A stretch of DNA of 18,989 bases from Thermomicrobiales bacterium (GCA_041390825.1 JAWKPF010000052.1:1-18989); one strand, 5' to 3'; positions 1 to 7,536 are shown, numbered from the stretch's first letter. Made by a program: numbers and translations. Notes: generated from the sequence alone by a model not told the origin.

Positions 1-1199
1 GAATGGACTATTCCTTCTTCGTCGAGAAGGGCGCCGAGCTGCACAAGGACAAGATCACGCCCGAGCTGCTCGAAGAGATGGAAGGGATCGCGGCGGGCTA
101 CACCGCCGCGGGAGTGCCCACCACGCTCGACGACATCATCGGCTGGAATGCCTACATGGAGCTGACCGGCTACTGGTGGCCGGAGGTGGCCAGCCAGTAT
201 GCCAACAGCGCTCCCACCGGCAACCGCAAGAGTCATTGCAGCGCCTTCATCGCCACGGGAGACGCCACCGCCGATGGCCGGATCGTGATCGGTCACGAGT
301 CGTTCACCGAGTTCTGGAACGGCCAGTACATGAACTTCATTCTGGACATCACACCCGACGACGGCTATCGGCTGGTCTACCAGGGGAGCCCGGGGTGGAT
401 CGCCAGCATGACCGACTTCTGGGTCACCGGCGGCGGTTTGGTAGTGGTGGAAACGACGATGGTCGGCTACCAGGGCTACGATGTCGACAAGGTGCCCGAA
501 TACGTGCGTGCGCGCACTGCCGGCCAATACGGCGAGAGCATCGACCATTGGGTTGAGCTGATGGACGCCGGGAACAACGGCGGCTACGCGAACATGTGGT
601 TGATCGGCGATATCGCGACCGGCGAGATCGCCAACTACGAACAGGGTCTGATCTACCAGCTGCTGGAAAAGAAGACCGACGGCTACTTTTTCGGCGCGAA
701 CGCCCCGACCGACCCGCGCATCCGCAATCTGGAAAGCACCGACACCGGCTGGAGCGACGTGCGCCAGCAGACCGGCGCCCGCCGGGTCCGTTGGCCGCAG
801 TTGCTCGATCAACACTATGGCGCGATCGACGCCAAGATCGGACAGACGATGCTGGCCGATACGTTCGATCCCTACCTGGGCTACATCAATCCGTCGTCCC
901 GCACGATCTGCGCCCACTATGACGTGGATCCCATGGAATACGTCAGCGATCCAAACGCGGTCTGGAACGTCCCATTCACTCCAGCGGGTTCGGTCGAAGG
1001 CAAAGTCACGACCGCGGCCGACGCCGAGAACATGAGCATGTGGGGCCGCTTCGGACGGGCCGATGGCGGCCCGTTCGATGCAGGGGACTTCCTGCAACAG
1101 CACCCGCAGTGGAACTGGCAAGCAGGCTATTTGATCGACCGCCCGTCGCAGCCATGGACCTACTTCGCCGGGGATGGCGAGGTCGCGACCGAGGAGTAG
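1..1199 (+). CDS. C45 / phospholipase B-like Ntn hydrolase (5' end missing)
   Basis: This is the 3' part of a gene that runs in from before the window. The first visible Met (base 3) has no room for a ribosome binding site, so the true start is upstream. The sequence fits the phospholipase B-like / C45 N-terminal-nucleophile hydrolases, which cleave themselves so that a Cys becomes the new N-terminus and attacks amide or ester bonds. Counting from the visible Met, the likely nucleophile is Cys79 in KSHCSAF. It is followed by family-like blocks: GHESFTEFW (about 99-107), a SPGWIASMTDFWVTGGGL segment (about 128-145) leading to VVVETT, and NNGGYANMWLIGD (about 193-205). The roughly 80 residues before Cys79 would be propeptide. 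The exact substrate cannot be told from sequence. It ends 16 bp from the convergent ATPase gene, with no terminator between them. Confidence 0.8.
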   Translation, partial: MDYSFFVEKGAELHKDKITPELLEEMEGIAAGYTAAGVPTTLDDIIGWNAYMELTGYWWPEVASQYANSAPTGNRKSHCSAFIATGDATADGRIVIGHESFTEFWNGQYMNFILDITPDDGYRLVYQGSPGWIASMTDFWVTGGGLVVVETTMVGYQGYDVDKVPEYVRARTAGQYGESIDHWVELMDAGNNGGYANMWLIGDIATGEIANYEQGLIYQLLEKKTDGYFFGANAPTDPRIRNLESTDTGWSDVRQQTGARRVRWPQLLDQHYGAIDAKIGQTMLADTFDPYLGYINPSSRTICAHYDVDPMEYVSDPNAVWNVPFTPAGSVEGKVTTAADAENMSMWGRFGRADGGPFDAGDFLQQHPQWNWQAGYLIDRPSQPWTYFAGDGEVATEE

Positions 1200-1215
1200 C
1201 GACGCACGGCCCCGC

Positions 1216-2058
1216 CTACTCCACCTCTTCCAGAGCGGACAGATGCGGGTTCGTCAGGCGCAGGCTGTCACGGTCAGCGGTAACCGGGGCAATGATTTCC
1301 AGTTCGTCGGCGGCGGCGGAAAGGGCATGGCTGACGAACTCGCGGGTGCGGTCTTCTCTCGGGTTGTCGAAGATCTGTGACGGCGGCCCGATTTCGACGA
1401 TGCGGCCAGCGTCGAGGAAGGCGATCCGGTCGGCGATCTCGCGCGCGAAGCCCATCTGGTGGGTCGCCATCATCATCGTCATACCAGCGCCGCGCAGCTC
1501 ACGGATGAGCTGCATCACCCCGCCGATGGTCTCCGGGTCGAGCGATGAAGTGACCTCGTCGAGCAGGATCAGCTTCGGCTTGAGCGCCAATGCGCGGGCG
1601 ATGGCCACGCGTTGTTGCTGACCGCCGGAAAGCCGGTCGGGATATTCGTTTGCCCGGTCTGGCAGCCCGATCCGATTGAGCAGTTCCAGCGCTTCCTCGC
1701 GCGCTTGCCGCTTCGGCACCTTCTGGACGTGAATCGGCGCCATGGTGATGTTTTCCAGCACCGTCCGGTGTGGAAAGAGGTTGAACGACTGGAAGACCAT
1801 GCCGATTTCCTGGCGGACGCGGTCGGCATCGATCTTCGAAGAGGTGATTTCCCGATCCTCCAGCAGAATCCGACCCGACTGGATCTCTTCCAGCAGGTTG
1901 ATGCAACGGAGCAGGGTCGATTTTCCGCACCCGGAACGCCCGATCAGGCAGATGACTTCGTGGGCGTCGACCGTCAAATCGACGTTCTGCAACACCAAAT
2001 GATCGGCGTACGCCTTGTAGACGTGCTCGATTCGGAGCAAGGGCGACGACGCGCTCAA
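1216..2058 (-). CDS. Polar amino acid-type ABC importer, ATP-binding subunit
   Basis: This 280-residue cytoplasmic ATPase powers an importer of the polar amino acid (GlnQ/HisP-like) class. Walker A GRSGCGKST is at 40-48, the Q-loop Gln at 90 (MVFQSFNLFP), the signature LSGGQQQR at 143-150, Walker B LILLDEVTS at about 163-171 and the switch His at 200. The usual DEPTS is DEVTS here, a substitution I recall from other members of this class. The start is a TTG whose bases overlap the TGA of the upstream permease. It is well supported by GGAGGTG about 5 bases before it, which suggests translational coupling. The C-terminal 35 or so residues extend past the core ATPase fold and show no motif I recognise. 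It is the last gene of the importer cluster. Confidence 0.92.
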   Translation of the reverse strand: MSASSPLLRIEHVYKAYADHLVLQNVDLTVDAHEVICLIGRSGCGKSTLLRCINLLEEIQSGRILLEDREITSSKIDADRVRQEIGMVFQSFNLFPHRTVLENITMAPIHVQKVPKRQAREEALELLNRIGLPDRANEYPDRLSGGQQQRVAIARALALKPKLILLDEVTSSLDPETIGGVMQLIRELRGAGMTMMMATHQMGFAREIADRIAFLDAGRIVEIGPPSQIFDNPREDRTREFVSHALSAAADELEIIAPVTADRDSLRLTNPHLSALEEVE

Positions 2059-2939
2059 TATGCACCTCCGGCCGAGCGGCGACGGGCGTCACGTTTCACC
2101 AGATAGTCCGTGAAGCGGGCCAGCGGCACCGTGATAGCAATGAAGAGCACCGCCGCGGTGAGATAGCTGGTGAAGTTGAAGTAGAGCCCCGAGTAGATCT
2201 GCGCTTGGCGGGTTGCTTCCAGCGGACCGATGACCGAGACGAGCGCGGTCTCCTTCTGCAAGGCAACGAATCCGCTCAAGAGGGGCGGAATCTGCCGCCG
2301 GATCGCCTGCGGCAGCACGACCATGCGCAGGGTCTGCAGATTCGAGAACCCGAGCGAACGAGCCGCGGCGCGCTGGCTGGGGTGGACCGAGTCGATCCCG
2401 GCGCGAAAGGTCTCCGCGGTGTACGCGGACGAGGTGAGAATGCAGGCGACCGTGCCCCAGAAGATCGGGTCTTTCGGTACTCCCTGCAGCCGCAACGCCG
2501 GCATGCCGAAGCCGAGCATGAGGATGACCAGGATGGCCGGGGCGCCACGGAAGAAGTCGGTGTAGACAACGGCAAACGCCCGCAAGGGAAAGAGCACCGG
2601 GCTGCGCGTCACCCGGATGAGCGCGATCAGCAAACCGATCGCCAGGATGAACGGCTCGGCGATCATGAAGATCTTGATATTGAGCTTGAAGCCGTCGAGC
2701 ACCAGTGGCCACGCCGCTTTGAAGTTCGGCCAGCTCAAAAATGCCTGCCGAAACGACTCCCAACCGGTCGAATTCGAAAGGATGAACGCCACGATTGCCA
2801 GCAGCACGATCGAGCTAACCAGCGCGATGGCTATCGACTTCCAGAGCGCGCCCTGCTTCCAGGGCGGTACAGGCGTCAGCAACACCTGGATTTGCTCCGG
2901 ACTCAACTCACCAGGCGCGGACGTGGCCGGCGCGCTCAT
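2055..2939 (-). CDS. Polar amino acid-type ABC importer, permease subunit
   Basis: This 294-residue inner-membrane permease is of the HisM/GlnP type. Hydrophobic spans lie at roughly 35-55, 88-110, 118-147, 160-178, 225-242 and 257-276. The EAA-loop that docks the ATPase is at about 175-210 (AETFRAGIDSVHPSQRAAA, then RSLGFSNLQ). The frame is open upstream to 3068, but the ATG at 2939 is preferred. AGGAGAG lies six or seven bases before it, and the extra 43 residues are Arg-rich and look non-coding. The stop overlaps the TTG of the ATPase gene. The 225-bp gap on its upstream side separates it from nucleoside hydrolase 1 and may hold its own promoter. A single permease gene implies a homodimer. 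Confidence 0.92.
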   Translation of the reverse strand: MSAPATSAPGELSPEQIQVLLTPVPPWKQGALWKSIAIALVSSIVLLAIVAFILSNSTGWESFRQAFLSWPNFKAAWPLVLDGFKLNIKIFMIAEPFILAIGLLIALIRVTRSPVLFPLRAFAVVYTDFFRGAPAILVILMLGFGMPALRLQGVPKDPIFWGTVACILTSSAYTAETFRAGIDSVHPSQRAAARSLGFSNLQTLRMVVLPQAIRRQIPPLLSGFVALQKETALVSVIGPLEATRQAQIYSGLYFNFTSYLTAAVLFIAITVPLARFTDYLVKRDARRRSAGGAY

Positions 2940-3035
2940 TGCTCTCTCCTTGTGGATTCCGGCGTTCGCTCGGCGATCGATCTGCTGGGCAAGCCAGCGA
3001 CCAGGCCCGATCCCGAGACCGCAACTGAGTATCTC

Positions 3036-3064
3036 ATTCTCGCGAATGGGCGATGCGCGGACAA
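3036..3064 (-). promoter_or_regulatory. Weak candidate promoter for permease-ATPase genes
   Basis: On the minus strand, TTGTCC (3064-3059) and GAGAAT (3041-3036) are 17 bases apart, each matching four of six consensus bases. They sit in the 225-bp gap between nucleoside hydrolase 1 and the permease, about 100 bases before the permease ATG. The gap otherwise shows no gene. Matches this weak also occur by chance. Confidence 0.25.
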
Positions 3065-3164
3065 CCACGAACCACCATCCGCCCGACTCGACCGGAGTTC
3101 GTTCCTGGCGTCACAGCCACAGGCGTCGCGTCGATCGACCATCGGGGACGCAGAACCGCAGCGG

Positions 3165-4163
3165 CTACTTCGACGGCGACGAGCGCTTCGCCGCCGAACC
3201 GGCGCCGTAGACCGGATTGACCGGGCCAAGCAGGACGTCGACGAAACGGTCGAGGAAGCGCTGCAGGTCGGCCTGGGGAATGATGCGTTTGGCGGGAATA
3301 CCTTCCGTGTCGGGGGAGGGCGACGTGCGCCCGACCGCACGATGCCTGCCGTTGTAGGGTTCGACCACGATGGGACGTTCCACCACGTCCAGCGCCAGCG
3401 AGGGATCGATCGCCAGCGCCGCCGCGAGCGGATCGTGCATCGAGGCCGACCAGCGGCCCAGCCGTTCCTGATAGAAGTTGCAGTAGTAGGGCAGGATGGT
3501 CCAGGCAAAACGCGCCTGCGGCGTGGCGCCGTTCTTCAGGGCATCGAGATGCCGATCTTCCAGCGCGGCCCGGCGAGAGAGATCGATCGGCGTGATCGTC
3601 ATGGGCGTGTCGGAGGAGAGCACCGCACGGGACGCTTCGGGATCGAAGTAAACATTCGCGTCGTTGTAATCGGGCACCGGCGGCGGATCGGGATAGTCCG
3701 ACAGGGTGCCGAGATAGGTCACCGAACGGTAGCGTTTCAGGCTTTCGGGATCTTTCCGGAGCGCGCCGGCCAGGTTGGTCAATGACCCGACCGTGATCAG
3801 GTCGAGCTCGCCCGGGCGCTCCGCTCCAAGCCGCACCAGCTGATCGATGGCCGATTCGCCGGATACCTGGCCAACCGGTTCCGGAAGCCCGATATCGCCC
3901 AATCCATCGTACCCATGCACCTGGGGTGCGGCCAATGGCGGGTCGAGCGGGCTTTCCGGACCGAGCGCCACGGGCACGGTGGTCACACCCACCGCTTCCA
4001 GCGTACGCAGCGCGTTCCTGGCCGAATCGGCCGCGGAGCAGTTGCCATGGGTTGCGCCGATGGCGACCACCTCCACCTCCGGTTCGGAGAGGAGATAGAG
4101 GATCATCAGCGCATCGTCGATACCAACATCGACATCGAGCACAACAGCATGGCGATCGGTCAT
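3165..4163 (-). CDS. Nucleoside hydrolase 1 (IUNH family)
   Basis: This 332-residue protein belongs to the inosine-uridine nucleoside N-ribohydrolases, Ca2+ enzymes that cleave nucleosides to base and ribose. The N-terminal metal-binding motif reads DVDVGIDDA (10-18), a variant of the canonical DTDPGxDDA that keeps the metal-binding aspartates. Asn41 (THGN), Asn170 (DAN) and His243-Asp244 (SMHDPLA) match the ribose-binding and catalytic positions of the family. ATG 4163 has GAGGAA seven bases upstream. It lies in the same direction as, and between, the solute-binding and permease genes of an importer, so the imported ligand or a derivative may be its substrate; that is inference. A paralogue lies at 6556-7515. 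Base preference cannot be called from sequence. Confidence 0.92.
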   Translation of the reverse strand: MTDRHAVVLDVDVGIDDALMILYLLSEPEVEVVAIGATHGNCSAADSARNALRTLEAVGVTTVPVALGPESPLDPPLAAPQVHGYDGLGDIGLPEPVGQVSGESAIDQLVRLGAERPGELDLITVGSLTNLAGALRKDPESLKRYRSVTYLGTLSDYPDPPPVPDYNDANVYFDPEASRAVLSSDTPMTITPIDLSRRAALEDRHLDALKNGATPQARFAWTILPYYCNFYQERLGRWSASMHDPLAAALAIDPSLALDVVERPIVVEPYNGRHRAVGRTSPSPDTEGIPAKRIIPQADLQRFLDRFVDVLLGPVNPVYGAGSAAKRSSPSK

Positions 4164-4178
4164 CCGGTTTCCTCACAG

Positions 4179-4218
4179 ACGAAGCGGGCCAGCCGCTCAC
4201 CCGGCCGGCCCGCTTCGT
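4179..4218 (-). terminator. Intercistronic hairpin after solute-binding protein gene
   Basis: ACGAAGCGGGCC (4179-4190) pairs perfectly with GGCCCGCTTCGT (4207-4218) around a 16-base loop. A small second hairpin, TCGAAC/GTTCGA (4221-4234), sits right after the solute-binding protein stop. No T-run follows on the minus strand, so a classical intrinsic terminator is unlikely. A partial terminator or 3' mRNA-stabilising structure would raise solute-binding protein levels over the downstream genes, as is common in importer operons. That role is inferred. Confidence 0.5.
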
Positions 4219-4236
4219 ACTCGAACCTGTTCGAGG

Positions 4237-5106
4237 CTACTTGGTTATTTCGGGCAGATCCGCCGGGACCGGCAGCCACTCGGCGATCAGCGCGTCGAGC
4301 GTGCCATCGTCCTTCAGGGACTGAAGCGCCAGATTCACATAGGGAACGAGCTCGCTCCCCTTCTCGAAAACCATGCCCATATCGGTCTCACCGTCCGGCA
4401 GCACCCCAACTAATCCAAGCTGCGGGAACTGGGCGTCAGACACGACGAACTGGGCGATCTGCAACGACTGGAGATCGGCGTCGGTCTGGCCGTTTACCAG
4501 CGCCTGGATCGAGTCGGCATTCGTGTTGAAGATCAGCGGATCGTTATCCGGCTGGATGACCTCAGTGATGTAGGTGTAGTACACGGTGCCGACCTGGGCG
4601 CCAAACGTGTACTGCCTCAGGTCTTCCAGCGTCTTGGCCTCGAAGATCGGCGAACCGTCGACACCCAGCAGCACGAGCGGGGAGCCGTAATAGGGATCGC
4701 TGAAATCGACCGCTTCCTTGCGCGGCTCGGTGATCGAGACCTCGGTGATGTAAAAGTCGAAGTCCTTCGGGCCTGGGGCGTACGAGGTATTGAACGAGGT
4801 ATAGCCCCAATCGACCTGATCGGCCGTGAAGCCGAGGCGTTCGGCAATCGCGTAGGTCAGCGCGCTTTCGAATCCCTGCCCGTTGGTGGGATCGTTGTCG
4901 ATGAACCAGGGCGGATAGAGCGGCTGGTCGGCATGGACGGTTAGCCGACCGGCATTCTTGAGCGGAAGCTCATCGATGCTGGCGACCACCGGAGAGGCGG
5001 AGACTGCCGGTGTGGCATCTTGCGCGGCCACGCCGGAAAGCCGGCCGAGACCGCCGAGGGCAACGACCCCGGCTGCGGCCGGGATGAGTTTTCGTCTGGT
5101 AATCAT
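4237..5106 (-). CDS. Family 3 extracellular solute-binding protein (polar amino acid type)
   Basis: This 289-residue exported protein captures ligand for the importer. The leader has a twin-arginine motif (TRRKLI, residues 3-8), a hydrophobic stretch at about 9-27 and a likely cleavage near VAAQ (26-29), followed by a Pro/Ala/Ser linker. The mature part is SBP_bac_3-like: GFESALTYAIAERLG (78-92), then SITEPRKEAVDFSDPYY (124-140). Arg129 lies where this family contacts the ligand alpha-carboxylate, which favours an amino-acid-like ligand. ATG 5106 has GGAGG about ten bases upstream. It is the first gene of the minus-strand cluster, divergent from the CDGSH gene. Confidence 0.92.
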   Translation of the reverse strand: MITRRKLIPAAAGVVALGGLGRLSGVAAQDATPAVSASPVVASIDELPLKNAGRLTVHADQPLYPPWFIDNDPTNGQGFESALTYAIAERLGFTADQVDWGYTSFNTSYAPGPKDFDFYITEVSITEPRKEAVDFSDPYYGSPLVLLGVDGSPIFEAKTLEDLRQYTFGAQVGTVYYTYITEVIQPDNDPLIFNTNADSIQALVNGQTDADLQSLQIAQFVVSDAQFPQLGLVGVLPDGETDMGMVFEKGSELVPYVNLALQSLKDDGTLDALIAEWLPVPADLPEITK

Positions 5107-5172
5107 TCCGTGGGAACCTCCGAGCGCGAACGACGATTCTCAGGACATTGTGGCGGCAACGCCTATTGCGCG

Positions 5173-5264
5173 ATATTAGCATATGTAAATGAATAACTAA
5201 GATATTCTCGGCGTCGCTGGCAGCCGCCCAGTTTGCCCGCGACGAACTGTGCGCTCGGTATAGT
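5173..5264. promoter_or_regulatory. Divergent intergenic region with candidate -10 elements
   Basis: The 194-bp gap 5107-5300 separates the solute-binding gene (-) from the CDGSH gene (+). Its core (about 5161-5212) is strikingly AT-rich for this DNA. On the minus strand TAATAT (5178-5173) is a plausible -10 with only a poor -35 (TTAGTT, 5200-5195). On the plus strand TATAGT (5259-5264) is a plausible -10 without a clear -35. Promoters in both directions are expected here, but the exact boxes are uncertain. Confidence 0.35.
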
Positions 5265-5300
5265 TGCACAGAGTCGCGACTTTTTGGAGGGGGCGAATCC

Positions 5301-5984
5301 ATGGCCGAGCGTGAGCTCTCGATCACGATCACCGATGATGGGCCGTACATCGTCCGGGGTGGAGTGCCGCTGGTATCTCGACATCCAGTCGAAAGCGCCG
5401 AGGGCGAACGATTGGCCTGGGATCCGGTCGGAGGAAAAACGGACCAATCGGAGCCGAAAGCGCGCTATGCCCTCTGCCGGTGCGGGAATTCGCAGAACAA
5501 GCCTTTCTGCGATGGCTCGCATGCCAGTGTCGGATTTCCCGACGCGGCACTGACCGCCGATCGAACACCGCGGAACGAGCGGGCCCGCTCGTTCGAGGCG
5601 GACACCATTGTGATGACCGACGACGAATCGCTTTGCGAGCATGCCGGATTCTGCAGCAACCGCGTGACCAATGTTTGGAAGATGATCCGCAAAAGCAACG
5701 ATCCAGAGGTGCGGGACCGGCTGATCACCATGGTGTCGAATTGCCCATCGGGGCGGTTGGCAGTCGCGGAACCGGACGGAACCCCGATCGAACCGGGATT
5801 CGAGCCCTCGATCGCCACCGTGCCCAATGGTCCGCTCTGGGTGCGCGGCGGAATTCCGATCACGACCCAGGACGGTTTCACCTACGAAACGCGCAACCGC
5901 GTCACCCTCTGCCGGTGCGGCCAGTCGAAGAACAAACCCTTCTGCGACGGAACCCATGCAGAGATCGGCTTCGAAGCGCCGTAG
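5301..5984 (+). CDS. Dual CDGSH iron-sulfur protein with central Fer4_19-like domain
   Basis: This 227-residue, probably cytoplasmic protein contains three metal-cluster modules. The first CDGSH motif has Cys59, Cys61, Cys70 and His74 (CRCGNSQNKPFCDGSH). The second has Cys204, Cys206, Cys215 and His219 (CRCGQSKNKPFCDGTH). CDGSH motifs bind 2Fe-2S clusters with a 3Cys-1His set. Between them, Cys112 and Cys118 (CEHAGFC) and Cys148 (NCPSGRL) match the divergent 4Fe-4S mono-cluster domain (Fer4_19/DUF1271). Each CDGSH unit is preceded by a similar GPYIVRGGVPL or GPLWVRGGIPI segment, pointing to internal duplication. ATG 5301 has GGAGG at 5286-5290. The role is likely electron transfer or redox sensing, but the partner is unknown. 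Confidence 0.92.
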   Translation: MAERELSITITDDGPYIVRGGVPLVSRHPVESAEGERLAWDPVGGKTDQSEPKARYALCRCGNSQNKPFCDGSHASVGFPDAALTADRTPRNERARSFEADTIVMTDDESLCEHAGFCSNRVTNVWKMIRKSNDPEVRDRLITMVSNCPSGRLAVAEPDGTPIEPGFEPSIATVPNGPLWVRGGIPITTQDGFTYETRNRVTLCRCGQSKNKPFCDGTHAEIGFEAP

Positions 5985-5995
5985 CGAGGGCCAAT

Positions 5996-6061
5996 CTCCG
6001 TAGTGGCGGGATCCATGCCCGCCCATCGCTCCGTAGTGGCGGGACCCGTGACCGCCAATCG
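5996..6061 (+). repeat. Two tandem 33-bp hairpin units (REP-like)
   Basis: Two head-to-tail 33-base units, 5996-6028 and 6029-6061, both begin CTCCGTAGTGGCGGGA and end with ATCG, with a few differences in the middle. Each folds on itself: GGCGGG/CCCGCC in the first and TGGCGG/CCGCCA in the second. They start 12 bases after the CDGSH stop, in the gap between two convergent genes, a usual place for REP/BIME-type elements. They may act as a transcript 3' structure. Confidence 0.75.
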
Positions 6062-6149
6062 CGCGCAGCGCGATAACAGACGCGCCGAACAACCATTCAT
6101 CCGATCAGGTGGCCTGGCTATGGGACCATCCATGGCGGCCGCCGGCCGC

Positions 6150-6175
6150 TGGCGGCCACGGGTGCCGCCACTACG
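6150..6175 (-). repeat. Inverted third copy of the REP-like unit
   Basis: Read on the minus strand this segment gives CGTAGTGGCGGCACCCGTGG followed by CCGCCA, clearly the same element as the tandem pair at 5996-6061 but in opposite orientation. It is also self-complementary (TGGCGGC.../...GCCGCCA). It lies 12 bases after the stop of the nucleotidyltransferase gene. So each convergent gene ends in its own copy, pointing toward each other. The bases between (6062-6149) show no gene; 6132-6156 is a further GC-rich palindromic stretch. Confidence 0.7.
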
Positions 6176-6187
6176 ACCACGTTGGGT

Positions 6188-6520
6188 TCACGCGGCAGCG
6201 TCGAAGGAGCACGATGCAAAGATAGTCACCCTCGACTTATTCACGGACGCACGGAGATATGGGTTCTTGATCGGCTTGTCACCAAAAATGAAATCAACAT
6301 GTCGTCCAAGGAGCAGTTCGATATCTTCGGCGAACCCAAAAAACCGATCGACAATCGCTGGACCATAGTCCAGGAAATCGATCACGAAGTCGACGTCGCT
6401 CGTTTCAGGATCGAACCGGTCCGGTCTGGTTGCAGAGCCGAACACTTCGAGCTTGCGCACACCGTGCTTCTCGCAAAGTGCGGTAATGGCGGGGAGGTTG
6501 TCGGTAATGAGGTCGATCAT
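6188..6520 (-). CDS. MNT-type minimal nucleotidyltransferase
   Basis: This 110-residue protein has the fold signature of small nucleotidyltransferases (MntA-like, COG1669): GSATR (28-32), then SDVDF with Asp42 and Asp44, and a third carboxylate Asp76 in GRHVDFIFG. The KNPYLRASV segment (85-93) is also typical. In HEPN-MNT toxin-antitoxin pairs such proteins AMPylate a HEPN toxin. No HEPN gene lies next to it here: the upstream gene is a nucleoside hydrolase and the downstream side is repeats. It is therefore an orphan, with its partner lost or elsewhere. ATG 6520 is 35 bases after the hydrolase 2 stop, with no strong ribosome binding site. Confidence 0.82.
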   Translation of the reverse strand: MIDLITDNLPAITALCEKHGVRKLEVFGSATRPDRFDPETSDVDFVIDFLDYGPAIVDRFFGFAEDIELLLGRHVDFIFGDKPIKNPYLRASVNKSRVTIFASCSFDAAA

Positions 6521-6555
6521 CGGACAATCCAATCGAGTACGTGTATCCGCTGATT

Positions 6556-7515
6556 CTACTCCGTGACGTAGGCCGGATTGACGGGTCCCAGCAGGCGCTC
6601 GACAAAGTAGTCCATGAAGCGCGGGACGTCGGCATCGTCGACGATGCGCTTGGGTGGCGCGCCTGCGACCGGTTCCGATTGTCCGTGCGCGTGGACCCGG
6701 TCCTTGTACGGTTCGAGCACGACCGAGCGCTGGACTTCGTGGGTGACGAACGAATCGTCGATGGCGACCGCACCGGCAATCGGATCGTGCATGCAGGCCG
6801 ACCACCGCCCGATCCAGGGTTCGTAGAAGTTGCAATAGAACGGCAGAATGCTCCAGGCGAATTGGGCTTGCGGGGTATCGGCGCGCTCGATCGCATTTAG
6901 CTGCTCATCTGAAAGGATGGCGCGGTAGGAGAGATCGATGGGGATGACGGTGATGGGGCTGTCGGACGCAAAGACCGCGCGCGCCGCCTCCGGGTTGGAG
7001 AGCGTGTTGGCATCGTAGTAGTCATTGACCAGCTCTTTCGCCGGCGCAATCGACACGCCTCCCAACCAGGCAACCGAGCGGTACCGTTTCAACGATGCGG
7101 GATCGAGTTCCAGCGCGGCGGCGAGATTGGTGAGCGGGCCGACCGCGATCAGGTCGAGCTCTCCCGGACGCTCTCTTCCAAGCCGGACGAGCTGATCGGG
7201 CGCGGATTCTCCCGTAATGGCTCCCGACGGCAACGGCAAGCCCAGATCGGCCAGTCCGTCGAACCCATGCACATGGCTTGCCTGATGCGGCGGGTCGAGC
7301 GGGCTTTCCGGTCCGAGCGCCACCGGAACGTCATGCACGCCGCATGCCTCCAGCACCCGCAACGCATTCAGTGCGGCATCGGCGGCGGTGCAGTTTCCAT
7401 GCGTGGAACCGACCGCAACGATCTCTACGGACGGTTCTCCCAGGAACATCAACATCATGAGCGCGTCATCGATGCCCACATCGACATCGAGCACCAGGTG
7501 TCGTCGTTCGCTCAT
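6556..7515 (-). CDS. Nucleoside hydrolase 2 (IUNH family paralogue)
   Basis: This 319-residue paralogue of hydrolase 1 aligns with it without a gap over the first 250 residues. About 164 of these 250 positions are identical by hand count. It keeps the metal site (DVDVGIDDA, 10-18), Asn41, Asn170 and His243-Asp244 (CMHDPIA), so catalysis is expected. The block NVYFDPEA of hydrolase 1 reads NTLSNPEA here, with Asp174 changed to Asn; residues around 152-165 also differ strongly. This may shift specificity. ATG 7515 has AGGGGA about eight bases upstream. It follows the serine hydrolase gene by 21 bases in the same direction and is likely cotranscribed with it. Confidence 0.92.
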   Translation of the reverse strand: MSERRHLVLDVDVGIDDALMMLMFLGEPSVEIVAVGSTHGNCTAADAALNALRVLEACGVHDVPVALGPESPLDPPHQASHVHGFDGLADLGLPLPSGAITGESAPDQLVRLGRERPGELDLIAVGPLTNLAAALELDPASLKRYRSVAWLGGVSIAPAKELVNDYYDANTLSNPEAARAVFASDSPITVIPIDLSYRAILSDEQLNAIERADTPQAQFAWSILPFYCNFYEPWIGRWSACMHDPIAGAVAIDDSFVTHEVQRSVVLEPYKDRVHAHGQSEPVAGAPPKRIVDDADVPRFMDYFVERLLGPVNPAYVTE

Positions 7516-7536
7516 GTCTTCGTCCCCTGTGATCTG

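Noticed and set aside
1607..1632. Val for Pro in the ATPase Walker B region (DEVTS)
   Set aside because: It is odd next to the usual DEPTS but I recall it from other importers of this class, so it is not a sign of inactivation.
2940..3068. 43-residue N-terminal extension of the importer permease
   Set aside because: The extension is Arg-rich and lacks permease features, while AGGAGAG is well placed for the ATG at 2939.
5996..6175. CRISPR-like repeats
   Set aside because: Only two abutting units with no spacers and one inverted copy; the units are self-complementary hairpins, as in REP elements.
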